Below the pieces are notes generated by a model that was not told the DNA's origin, did no database searches, and was given only the letters and a program-made list of their open reading frames with translations. The position numbers were made by a program, and so were the translations under genes. Positions 17,401 to 25,960 of a stretch of DNA of 64,000 bases are shown piece by piece. The DNA is from Planomicrobium sp. CPCC 101110 (GTDB lineage Bacteria > Bacillota > Bacilli > Bacillales_A > Planococcaceae): the NCBI RefSeq assembly GCF_007859395.1, contig NZ_VOHD01000008.1:248001-312000 (forward strand), in the 5' to 3' direction. The stretch's first letter is position 1. Each line of letters begins with the position of its first letter.

Positions 17401-17817
17401 ATGAACGACAAAAAAGAGCTCTTGGATTCCGGCCCTTTTTTTCATGGAACGAAAGCCCAGTTGAAAATCGGCGACCTACTGGAAGCGCAAAATCAATCCA
17501 ATTATCAGGACAAGAAATCCAATTACATCTATTTCACTGCCACATTGGAAGCTGCGAAATGGGGCGCTGAATTGGCTGCATCTGAAGCCAAAGAACGAAT
17601 TTATATCGTGGAGCCACTGGGCGATTTTGAAAATGACCCGAACTTGACCGACAAACGGTTTCCCGGAAATCCGACACGTTCTTACCGGTCCAAATCCCCG
17701 CTGAAGATCGTTGCTGAATTGGGTTCTTGGGAGCGGCATTCTGATGAAGAGATTGAGCATATGCTTGCTTCTTTAAAAACTTTGCGTGAACAGGGGAAGG
17801 CGATTATACTGGATTGA
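17401..17817 (+). CDS. arr: NAD+--rifampin ADP-ribosyltransferase
   Basis: A 138-residue Arr enzyme that inactivates rifamycins by ADP-ribosylation of the ansa-chain hydroxyl. Nearly all family blocks are present: GPFFHGTKAQLKIGDLL near the N-terminus, YIYFTATLEAAKWGAELA, RIYIVEPLGDFENDPNLTD, KRFPGNPTRSYRSKSPLKIV. Length matches known Arr proteins (about 140). ATG 17401 follows CAGGAGGCAG. It is monocistronic with its own terminator and no integron or transposon signs, so it appears to be a chromosomal intrinsic copy. Confidence 0.93.
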   Translation: MNDKKELLDSGPFFHGTKAQLKIGDLLEAQNQSNYQDKKSNYIYFTATLEAAKWGAELAASEAKERIYIVEPLGDFENDPNLTDKRFPGNPTRSYRSKSPLKIVAELGSWERHSDEEIEHMLASLKTLREQGKAIILD

Positions 17818-17883
17818 TTTTTTAGAGGGGGATTCGCGACTGTTTTCTCATCTTTCGGATCGCTTTCGAAACCAACCGCTCTA

Positions 17884-17921
17884 AATAGCCACCATTTCTT
17901 TTTCGAAATGATGGCTAAATT
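17884..17921. terminator. Terminator between arr and a quinone oxidoreductase-like gene
   Basis: Stem TAGCCACCATTTC / GAAATGATGGCTA with loop TTTTT and T-rich flank; it serves convergent genes. Confidence 0.8.
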
Positions 17922-17932
17922 TTTATCTTGTA

Positions 17933-18904
17933 TCATTGATTGATAATGACGACATTTCCCTTTTTCACTCCGCTCTCTACATAATGATGCGCTTGGCGCA
18001 GCTGTTCCAGCGGAAATATTTGGTCAACTACCGGCTTGATTTTGCCGTCTGCCAATAGTTTGTTCAGATAGCTCAAATCTTCGGCTTTATAATCGGCCGC
18101 TCCCGCTATGATTTTTCGGTCGCCTTTCTTTGTCGGCAAAAGCCTCCGGAACATTTGAGCAAGACTTGGATTCCCCATGAGGTAGATGCCTTTAGACTTC
18201 AAGGAGTTGACGGTTTTTGAAAAAGGGCTTTTTCCCGCAACATCGAAAATCACATCATAGGTTTCGCCATTTGCGGTAAAATCTTCTTTCCGGTAATCGA
18301 TCACTTTGTCTGCGCCGATGGATAGGAGCATGTCCAACTTCTCGCTGCTGTCGACGGCCGTCACTTCAGCGCCTGAATTTTTGGCAAGCTGAACGGCCAC
18401 CGTGCCGATGCTCCCCCCGGCACCGATGACCAGTACTTTTTGGCCTGCACGGATTCTGGCTTTCTGAAGAAAAAACAAGGCGTTCATCCCGCCTGTCGAA
18501 ATGGTGGCAGCTTCTTCGAAACTGAGCCTTTCCGGGATGCGGGCGATGGCATAGCTGCCGGGAAGACAGAGGTAGTCCGCATAAGCGCCAAGCTTCAATC
18601 CGGTCGCGCCATATACGCGGTCACCTTTCTTGAAGAGCGTATGTTCAGTTCCTACAGCTTCAACTTCCCCGGCAAATTCCTGCCCAAGTACATTCACCCT
18701 CGGTTTCCGTACCCCGAAAAACAGCCTCAGCGGAATTCGCAGCAGTACTGGAAATGTAAAGCCCCGTATCTCACAGTCTCCTGCTGTTACGGTGGATGCG
18801 CGGACTTTCACCAGAATCTCAGCAGCTTTCGGGACAGGCTTGTCGAGCTGCTGAAGCTCCAGAACTTCCGGCGGCCCGTATCGGGTGCAAACCATGGCTT
18901 TCAT
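17933..18904 (-). CDS. NAD(P)-dependent zinc-type alcohol dehydrogenase / quinone oxidoreductase
   Basis: 323-residue MDR-family reductase. The N-terminal domain shows MKAMVCTRYGPPEVLELQQL, VRASTVTAGDCEIRG and VLGQEFAGEVEAVG. The cofactor-binding motif is VLVIGAGGSIGTVAVQLAKNSGAEVTAV. There are no zinc-binding cysteines. The C-terminal LRQAHHYVESGVKKGNVVI is typical of the family. ATG 18904 follows AAGGGGGAC. It is distinct from the paralogue at 9793-10812. The substrate is unknown. Confidence 0.85.
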   Translation of the reverse strand: MKAMVCTRYGPPEVLELQQLDKPVPKAAEILVKVRASTVTAGDCEIRGFTFPVLLRIPLRLFFGVRKPRVNVLGQEFAGEVEAVGTEHTLFKKGDRVYGATGLKLGAYADYLCLPGSYAIARIPERLSFEEAATISTGGMNALFFLQKARIRAGQKVLVIGAGGSIGTVAVQLAKNSGAEVTAVDSSEKLDMLLSIGADKVIDYRKEDFTANGETYDVIFDVAGKSPFSKTVNSLKSKGIYLMGNPSLAQMFRRLLPTKKGDRKIIAGAADYKAEDLSYLNKLLADGKIKPVVDQIFPLEQLRQAHHYVESGVKKGNVVIINQ

Positions 18905-19133
18905 TTTTCGTCCCCCTTTTTGTGCAGCGATGCACCAAACGGAGTATCGCTTAATCGGCCATCTATATTGAACTCTTTCTCTTACACCGCTTGTCCTTAA
19001 TAAAATTCAAGACAACCGTGTCCAATCCCTTTTTCCAATAAATTATTTAATCCAATTTCGGAGCCCGCTCCTCTTGCCGGTTTTCCCTAGCAATGCAACT
19101 GAAATAAGGCTGTATTTAATAGTTACTTAACTT

Positions 19134-19334
19134 AAACGCCTGATCTTTATTATGCAACATAGCCAAAATGCACCTGCAGTAAAAAGGTACATCTCCAAGC
19201 TGTTCGGCATGGGATTTTTTTCAACCTGACTTGCAGCTGTACCCTTCCCTTTCTCTTCTTGATCATTTCATTAAGATATCCTATCCCAGCAAATACGATG
19301 CACTATTACCTGCTCGGATAAATCCGATGTTCAC
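19134..19334 (-). pseudogene. Decayed remnant of a second aspartate dehydrogenase gene
   Basis: Reading leftward from GTG 19334 gives VNIGFIRAGNSASYLLG, matching the NadX N-terminus NIGIIGTGNIASYLLEQ, then a stop. About 60 bp later comes VQLQV followed in another frame by NPMPNS, and near 19134-19160 by AMLHNKDQAF, matching the NadX C-terminal VENNPMPDN and AVLQNKDHAL. So only the two ends of the gene survive, about 200 bp in all, with frameshifts and a large internal deletion. The intact paralogue is at 8728-9507. Confidence 0.7.
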
Positions 19335-19355
19335 GATGCCTTTGTGGCGTAAGTT

Positions 19356-19937
19356 TCAAAGTTTTTCATTTCCACTTGAGATACATTCCACAACCGCTTT
19401 TTTTATCCCCTTATAACTTACGATAATTGGATTCATTCTTAGCAATGCATTTAAGCCTATCGATTTCTGGCTTCCCTTTTCCCGGTTGATTTGCTCGGTC
19501 GCCAGCACATAAAATTCCCATTGATCCAAATTCAGCGGATTCACCACACTTCTATCCTGTTCTTTCAACAAACAGAACACATAAACGTCCGCACTTCTTT
19601 TCATTTCCGTTGCATATGTATTGGTACTCGCTTCCCAAGCGAGCGCCGGCCGGATACTGAACTGAATAGTTGATGGTTTCATTTGCTGCCAAGACTGCAA
19701 ATAGGCCGCCGACTTCACCTCCACATTGATGCCTTCCGCAGTTACCAAGTCGAAAGCGTCCCATTCCGTACGGATTCCTGTCACCGCATCCAAAGCTTTG
19801 CCCACAATAAATTCCGCGAGTGTCCCGCGCAATGCGTTATTCAGCAAATCAGACTGATTCCATTGCCAGAAATCCAAAAGTTTGATGTCCAGATCGCCAG
19901 TTTTAGAAATAAAAGATTCTTCTCCTGTTTTCTTCAT
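19356..19937 (-). CDS. Hypothetical protein with a PD-(D/E)XK-like nuclease signature
   Basis: About 193 residues. In the first half, WDAFDLVTAEGINVEVKSAAYLQSW has the D...(E)xK spacing of restriction-endonuclease-like folds, followed by a beta/alpha arrangement (DVYVFCLLKE, WEFYVLATEQIN) also usual there. The N-terminal LLNNALRGTLAEFIVGKALDA resembles the helix that supplies an early acidic residue. ATG 19937 follows AAGGAGGG; the frame extends 11 codons further but without a better site. The gene stands alone with no methylase or ATPase beside it. A nuclease role is inferred from motif only. Confidence 0.65.
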   Translation of the reverse strand: MKKTGEESFISKTGDLDIKLLDFWQWNQSDLLNNALRGTLAEFIVGKALDAVTGIRTEWDAFDLVTAEGINVEVKSAAYLQSWQQMKPSTIQFSIRPALAWEASTNTYATEMKRSADVYVFCLLKEQDRSVVNPLNLDQWEFYVLATEQINREKGSQKSIGLNALLRMNPIIVSYKGIKKAVVECISSGNEKL

Positions 19938-20114
19938 TCTTATAAAGCCCTCCTTAGCGTCCACATACAACTAAAAGCTTATAGAGTTCGAGATATAAGC
20001 TTTGGTATCAGAATAAATAGTTACTACAAATAGCACAATTTACATTCCAATATCATCCATTCAATGATACTATTTATTAGCAATATAGTAAAAATGAAAG
20101 ATGGGATATCCAAA

Positions 20115-21266
20115 ATGAAAAAGAAGATTTTCACAAGTTTATTATTCAGCTGCCTTAGTTTATTTCTACTAGCAGGTTGTGGATCACAAAATCCAAGCAC
20201 TACTGTAGAAGATTTTTTAACTGCTATTAAAAAGAATGATTTTGAAAAAGCAGGTGCTTTTGTTGAAGGTGGTACTGGCAGTTTGACTACCGAGCAAGAA
20301 TTTTCTGATGAATCAGAAGAAGACCTTGCAATAACTATGATTGAGAATATCTCAAAAAAATACGATTTTAAAAACCTCGAAGAAGTATCAACTGAGGGCG
20401 AAACGGCCGTCGTAAAAGCCGAAATTACTTCTCTAGATATGGGAAGTGTCATGACGAGCACTATGGCTGAAGTCATGCCTTTAGCTTTTGCCAGTGCATT
20501 TGATGAACAAACTGTAGAATCCGAAAAAGCATTTGAAGAATTGACTGAAAAGACCATGATCAAACACATGACTTCAGAAGATGCTACCCTTGCTACTCGA
20601 ACCGTCGAATTCAACCTGGAAAAAGACGATGAAGGAAACTACAAAATTAAAGATGATGAGAATTTAACAGAAGCCATCTTTGCAAACATTTCGCAACTAG
20701 AAGAGATGTTTAGTGAAGAAGACAGTGAAGCTTGGACAGAATCCGAAGACAAAGAAACGGAACAACCCGAGCAAACTTCCGAAGTACTATCTATAGTAGC
20801 GGAAAACAAAGCATATGAAACAAAACCAATGAATGTCACACTGGAGGAAGCATCTTTCAAAAAAGCGACGAATGTTTCAGAAAATCAGCAGAATAGTATA
20901 AACAGCATGTATGCAAATGAACCGATAGGCGAAGAATTCAACTACTTCTATATCAAATACAATGCCGAGAATACATCAGATCAAGATGTCACTTTTAACG
21001 GAATTGAGGAAGTTGTATTATTTGCAGAAGGAAAACAAGAAAAAATTGAGGTTTCTAATCAATGGAAAGATTTTATTGATTATGACGAAGCACAGGATCC
21101 GGACTACTATGGTGCTGTAAGCAAAAGCGGCGAAGTTGGTGTAGTGATTAAAACCGACCCAGCTAAAGTAGAAAAAATTCGAATCGTATTAAGCGGACCA
21201 ATGGCAACTGAAAGTTACGAAACACTTTCAGAAGCTCAGAATATCGAGTTTGAAGTAAAAAGATAA
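20115..21266 (+). CDS. Lipoprotein with DUF5105/DUF4878-like and DUF4352-like regions
   Basis: About 383 residues. The signal peptide and lipobox are MKKKIFTSLLFSCLSLFLL then AGCGSQ, anchoring the protein outside the membrane. Residues about 30-190 (TTVEDFLTAIKKNDFEKAGAFV and so on) resemble the NTF2-like DUF4878/DUF5105 domains of Bacillales lipoproteins. The rest, after an acidic linker, has the beta-sandwich look of DUF4352 (NYFYIKYNAENTSDQDVTFNG). The start at 20115 is chosen for the signal peptide; the ribosome site is weak. The function is unknown. Confidence 0.75.
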   Translation: MKKKIFTSLLFSCLSLFLLAGCGSQNPSTTVEDFLTAIKKNDFEKAGAFVEGGTGSLTTEQEFSDESEEDLAITMIENISKKYDFKNLEEVSTEGETAVVKAEITSLDMGSVMTSTMAEVMPLAFASAFDEQTVESEKAFEELTEKTMIKHMTSEDATLATRTVEFNLEKDDEGNYKIKDDENLTEAIFANISQLEEMFSEEDSEAWTESEDKETEQPEQTSEVLSIVAENKAYETKPMNVTLEEASFKKATNVSENQQNSINSMYANEPIGEEFNYFYIKYNAENTSDQDVTFNGIEEVVLFAEGKQEKIEVSNQWKDFIDYDEAQDPDYYGAVSKSGEVGVVIKTDPAKVEKIRIVLSGPMATESYETLSEAQNIEFEVKR

Positions 21267-21351
21267 ATAACTTGCATCTCCATAGTCATTATAGATATTG
21301 AAGTTAACAGATCTTTTTAAAAAAGATTGTCTTGCTTTCTTTTAGAAGACA

Positions 21352-21397
21352 CAAACGCCAGCTCCGAAATTGATTGATTCGGAGCTGGCGTTTTTCA
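21352..21397. terminator. Terminator between the lipoprotein and an alpha/beta hydrolase gene
   Basis: Stem AAACGCCAGCTCCGAA / TTCGGAGCTGGCGTTT with a short loop and T-run; bidirectional. Confidence 0.9.
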
Positions 21398-21416
21398 TTT
21401 ATTCTCCTGCCAATCC

Positions 21417-22493
21417 TTATTCGTGTACGCCTTCTTTTACAGGAACCGCCAGCAACTCTTTCAAATGGCGGTCGATTTGGCCGTGGTAGGCTTCCCCTTC
21501 TCCGCCGAACAAACCGAAATGGCCGGCAATGCTGGTGATGACTCTCAGTTCACTGTTCGGTACCAGCTTTTGTTCGGGTTCACAATCACTTGGCGGGAAA
21601 AACATATCGGTATCGATCGGCATGACATACACCTTGGCTTTGATGCGGCTGAGCGCTTTTGCCAAGTCCCCTTCAGTGTGGCGGCTCACATCACCGCGCT
21701 GCCATTTCCATCCCATCGTCAGTAAAGCATTGGGATCCATCATCTGAAAAAACGGCTCAAGGAAGCCTTCAACCAACTCTTCTACAGTCCCCACACCTAA
21801 CAAGTCCCATTTTTCCTGCTTGAAAAACTCCGTGCAGAAACCCATAACGGCCCAGATATCAGCATGCCGCTTCAAGCCGTCCGCCACTTCTGTATGGGAC
21901 GAGTAATTCCCGCCGTTCCAACCCGGATCGGATGTAATAGCATCCATCAATGTCTGGGTAAACAGGAAATCATGGATGGTGTTTTTTGCAGTTCCTGCAA
22001 TCGGCGCCGCACGCTTCACCATATCCGGATACCTGACTGCCCATTCATAGGTTTGCTGGGCTCCCATTGAACCGCCCACCACCAGCGCCAGCTCTTCAAT
22101 GCCGAACTTTTCCGTGATGAAGCGATGCTGCGCTCTTACGTCATCTCCGATGCGCACTTTCGGGAAATTGCTCATGCTGATCGGATCAGGACTGTTATGA
22201 GGCGAGCTGGATAGCCCATTTCCCATCTGATTGATTATGATGATAAAATAATCGGTTGGATCAAGAGCTCTCCCTTCGCCTATGTATGGTTCCCAATCTT
22301 TACTGGTTCCTGAAAACCAAGTAGGAATCAAAATGACGTTATTTTTCTCTTCGTTCAGTTTGCCATGCGTCGCATAAGCCAATTTGCAGTCAGGAATCGC
22401 TCCCCCTTCTTCCAGTTCAAAATCCCCTAACTCGTAAATCTCATAAGGCCCATGGTTTTCTTGTGAATAGAATAAATTCTCAATCATCAACAT
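21417..22493 (-). CDS. Alpha/beta hydrolase of the homoserine O-acetyltransferase (MetX)-like family
   Basis: 358 residues. The nucleophile elbow is VVGGSMGAQQTYEWAVRYP (Ser in GGSMG), followed by APIAGTAKNTIHDFLF. The late Asp and His of the triad are plausible in MPIDTDMFFPPSDCE and ITSIAGHFGLFGGEG. MetX enzymes usually carry GGSMGGMQ and a larger lid; the changes here suggest an acyltransferase or esterase relative rather than the methionine enzyme. AAGGCGGT precedes ATG 22493. A CodY-like stretch (AATTTTCTGATTATA, 11/15) lies about 120 bp upstream. Confidence 0.8.
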   Translation of the reverse strand: MLMIENLFYSQENHGPYEIYELGDFELEEGGAIPDCKLAYATHGKLNEEKNNVILIPTWFSGTSKDWEPYIGEGRALDPTDYFIIIINQMGNGLSSSPHNSPDPISMSNFPKVRIGDDVRAQHRFITEKFGIEELALVVGGSMGAQQTYEWAVRYPDMVKRAAPIAGTAKNTIHDFLFTQTLMDAITSDPGWNGGNYSSHTEVADGLKRHADIWAVMGFCTEFFKQEKWDLLGVGTVEELVEGFLEPFFQMMDPNALLTMGWKWQRGDVSRHTEGDLAKALSRIKAKVYVMPIDTDMFFPPSDCEPEQKLVPNSELRVITSIAGHFGLFGGEGEAYHGQIDRHLKELLAVPVKEGVHE

Positions 22494-22664
22494 ACCGCCT
22501 TTCCCTTGAAATTTTATAGTCCGAGCGGAAGCAATAAACCGGATTCCAACTGAGCCAATCCTTTACTTCCTTCCTTTCATTATACGCAAGCTCAATCTAA
22601 AATAAAACAGAATTTTCTGATTATAAAACTAGGTTAAACTTGTCGCGCCAGTACAGTTACGCCA

Positions 22665-22710
22665 GTTCAGCCCTTCCAGTATCCGGATCGAACTTTCCAC
22701 CTGCAGCTCG
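22665..22710 (-). pseudogene. Short remnant of a second YfiT-like (DinB) gene
   Basis: On the minus strand this reads ELQVESSIRILEGLN, matching ELPVESSIRMLEGLN of the intact gene at 24328-24837. Over 45 bp the DNA differs at about 8 positions. Nothing convincing continues on either side. It lies in the 320-bp divergent space between the MetX-like and SDR genes. Confidence 0.6.
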
Positions 22711-22814
22711 CAAGCACAAAAAGCAGGTATTTACGCACCAAACCGAATTTGATTTAAATCCATGCTCTTTTGGGTAAACAGGAGTTTAGAACTTGATTTA
22801 GGAGGCGTAATGCT

Positions 22815-23870
22815 ATGAAAAAAACAGCAGTTGTTGCTGGAGCTACAGGCGTTATCGGCAAATATATCATCGATTATTTTAAAGAGCAGGAAGGGTGGAC
22901 AGTGATCGGCCTTGCTCGGAATGTTCCGGAAGATGAGCCGAACGTCCGCTATATCTCTGTGAATATGCTGGAGCCTGATGAAATGAACCTAAAATTATCT
23001 TCACTTGGGGATGCAACTCATTTTATCTACGCGGCCTATCAAGACCATGAAGCGAACCCTCAGCAGCAAGTAGCGGTGAACTTGGCTATGTTCAAAAACA
23101 CGTTGGATGCAATAGAGGAAAATGCGCCTGCTCTTGAACGGGTCATTTTGATGCAGGGAGCCAAAGCATATGGCGTTCATCTTGGGCCGATCAAGACGCC
23201 TGCCAAAGAAACCGATGCGCGCCACATGCCGCCAAACTTCTATTACGACCAGGAGGATTATATGCGGGAAGCCCAGCTGGGAAAAGATTGGACGTGGACC
23301 ATTTTGCGGCCGGATGTCGTATGTGGATTTTCAGTCGGAAAACCGATGAACCTTGCGATGGTCATCGGCGCTTATGCAGCCATTTCAAAAGAACTCGGAC
23401 TGCCTCTGCGCTTCCCAGGAAAAGCTTATCCGTTCCTTGCGCAGATGACCGATGCCACCTTGCTCGCACGCTGCACACTCTGGGCAGCATTAGAAGAAAG
23501 GTGCGCATTTGAAACATTCAATGTAACAAATGGCGATTTTTTTCGGTGGGAAGATATGTGGAAACAGATCGCCGATTTTTTCGGTATGGAATCCGCCCCG
23601 CCGAAACCACCGATCTCGTTGACACGCATGATGGCGGATAAAGAAAAGCTGTGGCAGCAGATGGTGGAAAAGTATGGTTTGCAGGACATCCCCTACCAGA
23701 AACTCGCTCTTTGGGGATTTGGGGATTTCATCTTCAATTGCGATTACGATGTCATGTCGGACACGACGAAACTTCGGAAATTCGGCTTTTTGGAGTTCGT
23801 CGATACCGAAGAAATGTTCATGAAACTCTTCACCGAGTTCAAGGAAAGCAACGTATTGCCCCGTATATGA
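22815..23870 (+). CDS. NAD(P)-dependent SDR oxidoreductase, PRISE (iridoid synthase/progesterone 5-beta-reductase)-like
   Basis: 351 residues, an extended short-chain dehydrogenase. The glycine-rich motif is VVAGATGVIGKYIIDYF. PRISE-like blocks include THFIYAAYQDHEANPQQQVAVNLAMFKNTLDA, VILMQGAKAYGVHLGP, NFYYDQEDYM (the Tyr in place of a classical YxxxK) and WTWTILRPDVVCGFS. The C-terminal half supplies the substrate pocket. Such enzymes reduce enones or epoxide-like carbonyl compounds; the bacterial substrate is unknown. AGGAGG precedes ATG 22815. Confidence 0.85.
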   Translation: MKKTAVVAGATGVIGKYIIDYFKEQEGWTVIGLARNVPEDEPNVRYISVNMLEPDEMNLKLSSLGDATHFIYAAYQDHEANPQQQVAVNLAMFKNTLDAIEENAPALERVILMQGAKAYGVHLGPIKTPAKETDARHMPPNFYYDQEDYMREAQLGKDWTWTILRPDVVCGFSVGKPMNLAMVIGAYAAISKELGLPLRFPGKAYPFLAQMTDATLLARCTLWAALEERCAFETFNVTNGDFFRWEDMWKQIADFFGMESAPPKPPISLTRMMADKEKLWQQMVEKYGLQDIPYQKLALWGFGDFIFNCDYDVMSDTTKLRKFGFLEFVDTEEMFMKLFTEFKESNVLPRI

Positions 23871-23959
23871 ATAAGCGTTGAACAGGCGCTTATCCAATCA
23901 ACAGAAGAACGAAATCAAATCATTCATGAATCTGAAAACAGGCTTAAGGAGGAAGAAAA

Positions 23960-24211
23960 ATGGAACAGAAACTAACAGTAACCAACGATATACTGTTTTT
24001 CGCTTTTAAATATGCATTAGGCAGCAGTTCAGATGCACCTGTACTTGTAATTGACTCACTCAAAGAAAATATCAAGAGTATAGAAGCAGTTGATTTGAGA
24101 GAATATATCCGTGAAATATATGAGTGCAGAAATTCAGGCATGCTTAAAGATGAAGCGGCTTGGCTGGATTTTGTAGATTATCTTCAGGAAGAATTACAGA
24201 GCAGAGAGTAA
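23960..24211 (+). CDS. Small conserved hypothetical protein
   Basis: 83 residues, soluble and acidic, no recognised family. The sequence is probably all helical (DILFFAFKYALGSSSDAPVLVIDSL, VDLREYIREIYEC, WLDFVDYLQEELQ). TAAGGAGGAAG stands before ATG 23960, and a strong terminator follows, so it is very likely expressed. It lies 90 bp after the SDR gene and could share its transcript. Confidence 0.7.
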   Translation: MEQKLTVTNDILFFAFKYALGSSSDAPVLVIDSLKENIKSIEAVDLREYIREIYECRNSGMLKDEAAWLDFVDYLQEELQSRE

Positions 24212-24240
24212 TAAAAGATTGCTTCAATCATGCCGATAGA

Positions 24241-24278
24241 TAGAAACCCGCTTCATTGTTAAATGAAGCGGGTTTCTT
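24241..24278. terminator. Terminator between the 83-residue protein gene and yfiT
   Basis: Stem GAAACCCGCTTCATT / AATGAAGCGGGTTTC with a minimal GTTA-type loop; serves convergent genes. Confidence 0.85.
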
Positions 24279-24327
24279 ATGTGAAATCACTATATAGTTC
24301 ACACTCTGTTCGACGCATAAACGCCAT

Positions 24328-24837
24328 TCACTTCGCCAAGGCAATCTTGATATGCTCCAGATGATGCTCTTCGTGCCAGCACAGTTTCGCGAGTTTCGTT
24401 GCGACGCTGATTTCACCATTCGTTTCATGGGTGAAGACGCGGTCCAACTGTTTTTGCGTCACATGCTGCCCAAGTGCGACGATCCGTTCGTTCAAGCCTT
24501 CCAGCATCCGGATTGAGCTTTCCACCGGCAATTCGTTGTCCGGAAGCTCCGCCCATTTTTCCTGGTCAAAAGCCGGCACTGTCGGATTGTCATCCGTCAA
24601 CGCCAGTTTCAGGCGCTGGTACATATTGAGCTGCGAATCCGCAATGTGATGCACCAGCTGGCGGACGGTCCAGCTGCCTTCCCTGTACTTCTTGCCAAGT
24701 TGCTCGTCATCCAGTCCATCGACCACTTGTCTCAGCCGCGTTGTATAACTTTCAATTTTGCCAAGCCACCCTTGCACATCTTCAGCTTTCACGTTTTCAG
24801 GAACCTCTAATTTTCCAATGGGAAATTTCACATCCAT
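24328..24837 (-). CDS. YfiT-family DinB-fold metal-dependent protein (bacillithiol transferase type)
   Basis: 169 residues, a DinB-like four-helix bundle. Metal-binding histidines are visible in VRQLVHHIADSQLNMYQRLKLAL and CWHEEHHLEHIKIALAK, and the N-terminal FPIGKLEVPENV is the YfiT signature. Members transfer bacillithiol to small electrophiles or act as metal-dependent hydrolases in thiol detoxification. AGAGGTTGG precedes ATG 24837. A degenerate fragment of a paralogue is at 22665-22710. Confidence 0.85.
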   Translation of the reverse strand: MDVKFPIGKLEVPENVKAEDVQGWLGKIESYTTRLRQVVDGLDDEQLGKKYREGSWTVRQLVHHIADSQLNMYQRLKLALTDDNPTVPAFDQEKWAELPDNELPVESSIRMLEGLNERIVALGQHVTQKQLDRVFTHETNGEISVATKLAKLCWHEEHHLEHIKIALAK

Positions 24838-25103
24838 TTTTCCAACCTCTTTTCCTTATCCGTATTTGTAGGCACTCGTATTCACGCTCAATATACCAAG
24901 GCGTCCAGGTTTTGTAAATCAAATGCCTGAGAGCTTACTGGGAATTGATAAAGCCGAATAAAACCAAAAAGCATTTTGGGGAATAAAAGATTTTAGCCCA
25001 GATAAGCTGGAACTATATATTATCAGGATCGTTTGAATTCAAGTTTATCCTAGTCATTGGCGTGGTAGACAAGGGGCAAATAAATATTCTGGAGGAATCA
25101 GGC

Positions 25104-25469
25104 ATGAAGAAAAAATGGATTCCAATGTTGTTGGCATTCGGGTTAGTAATTGCATTTCCCTTCTCCTCTCAATCGGCGGCAGCTACAAGCAGCGCGTCTG
25201 CAGGCCAGGAAGAGAAGCTGCCGGAAAATCTTGAAAATCTAATGGCCATCGCGCCCGAGCATCAGTTTATTCTGCGCAAAGGAAGTGTCCGCATTGAAGT
25301 GGAACTCCTCCAATGGACATTAGATCAGTATGGACTACCAACAGCGGTTGATGGAATCTTTGGGCCTGAGACAGAAAAAAACGTCCGGCAATACCAGAGG
25401 GATAAAGGTTTGAAAGTTGATGGCATCGTAGGCGTGAATACATGGGTGGCAATATATGGGGAATATTAG
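25104..25469 (+). CDS. Secreted peptidoglycan-binding domain protein
   Basis: About 121 residues. The signal peptide runs through about residue 28 (MKKKWIPMLLAFGLVIAFPF, then SAAA cleavage area). One PG_binding_1 domain follows at about 50-118: VELLQWTLDQYGLPTAVDGIFGPETEKNVRQYQRDKGLKVDGIVGVNTW. No catalytic domain is present, so it is probably a wall-associated accessory or a fragmentary lysin adaptor. GGAGGAATC precedes ATG 25104. Confidence 0.85.
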   Translation: MKKKWIPMLLAFGLVIAFPFSSQSAAATSSASAGQEEKLPENLENLMAIAPEHQFILRKGSVRIEVELLQWTLDQYGLPTAVDGIFGPETEKNVRQYQRDKGLKVDGIVGVNTWVAIYGEY

Positions 25470-25532
25470 AAAGATCCCTTCCATAGAATCGCTATGGAGG
25501 AAACTTGTGTTGGATAAACTTAATAGACTTTC

Positions 25533-25568
25533 CGAAAAAATCCGCCCTATAGTTGGGCGGATTTTTCA
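25533..25568 (+). terminator. Terminator after the peptidoglycan-binding protein gene
   Basis: Stem AAAATCCGCCC / GGGCGGATTTT with loop TATAGTT and T-run. Confidence 0.8.
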
Positions 25569-25658
25569 GTTGGCATCGCGGCGTCTGTACAAAGAGTCAT
25601 AGAAATACGTTCGATACTCGATCTTAAAGGAAGAATGACCCCTAAAACTAATTCATAA

Positions 25659-25883
25659 GTTAACTATAGTAAACAAATAAAACTTCCTAAAGAAGCAGCA
25701 AAAGAAGCTCTCGATTATTCATCTATTCCAAAAAAACTTTCATTTGTTTACTATTTAATTAAGAGGAAAAGGTTTAGAGATATAACATTTAGGGAAAAAA
25801 TCACAAGCCCTCTACTTAATTGGGTAAGCAACAAAATATTTTTTATCATTAAAATTATCTCTCTTTTCATTAGCAGCCTATAG
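25659..25883 (+). pseudogene. Startless C-terminal gene fragment
   Basis: A 74-codon open frame between TAA 25656 and TAG 25881 with no usable start. It reads like the end of a real protein: KLPKEAAKEALDYSSIPKKL, then a basic stretch and a hydrophobic C-terminus (IFFIIKIISLFISSL) suggesting a membrane anchor. Its base composition is much more AT-rich than its neighbours, and a terminator follows directly. The parent family was not recognised. The remaining bases of 25470-25960 hold only terminators and the TRAP leader. Confidence 0.35.
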
Positions 25884-25894
25884 CAATAAGAGGG

Positions 25895-25923
25895 CAATCC
25901 GGATGGCCGTCCGGGTTTTATTT
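25895..25923 (+). terminator. Terminator-like hairpin before the TRAP operon
   Basis: Stem AATCCGGA / TCCGGGTT around TGGCCG with a T-rich tail. It probably ended the gene whose remnant lies just upstream. Confidence 0.55.
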
Positions 25924-25960
25924 TGGGTTATAACAAAACAGAAAATAGGGGGAATGATCT

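Noticed and set aside
21417..22493. Methionine biosynthesis gene metX
   Set aside because: MetX-like fold, but the GGSMGAQQ elbow and lack of met neighbours make the specific enzyme call unsafe.
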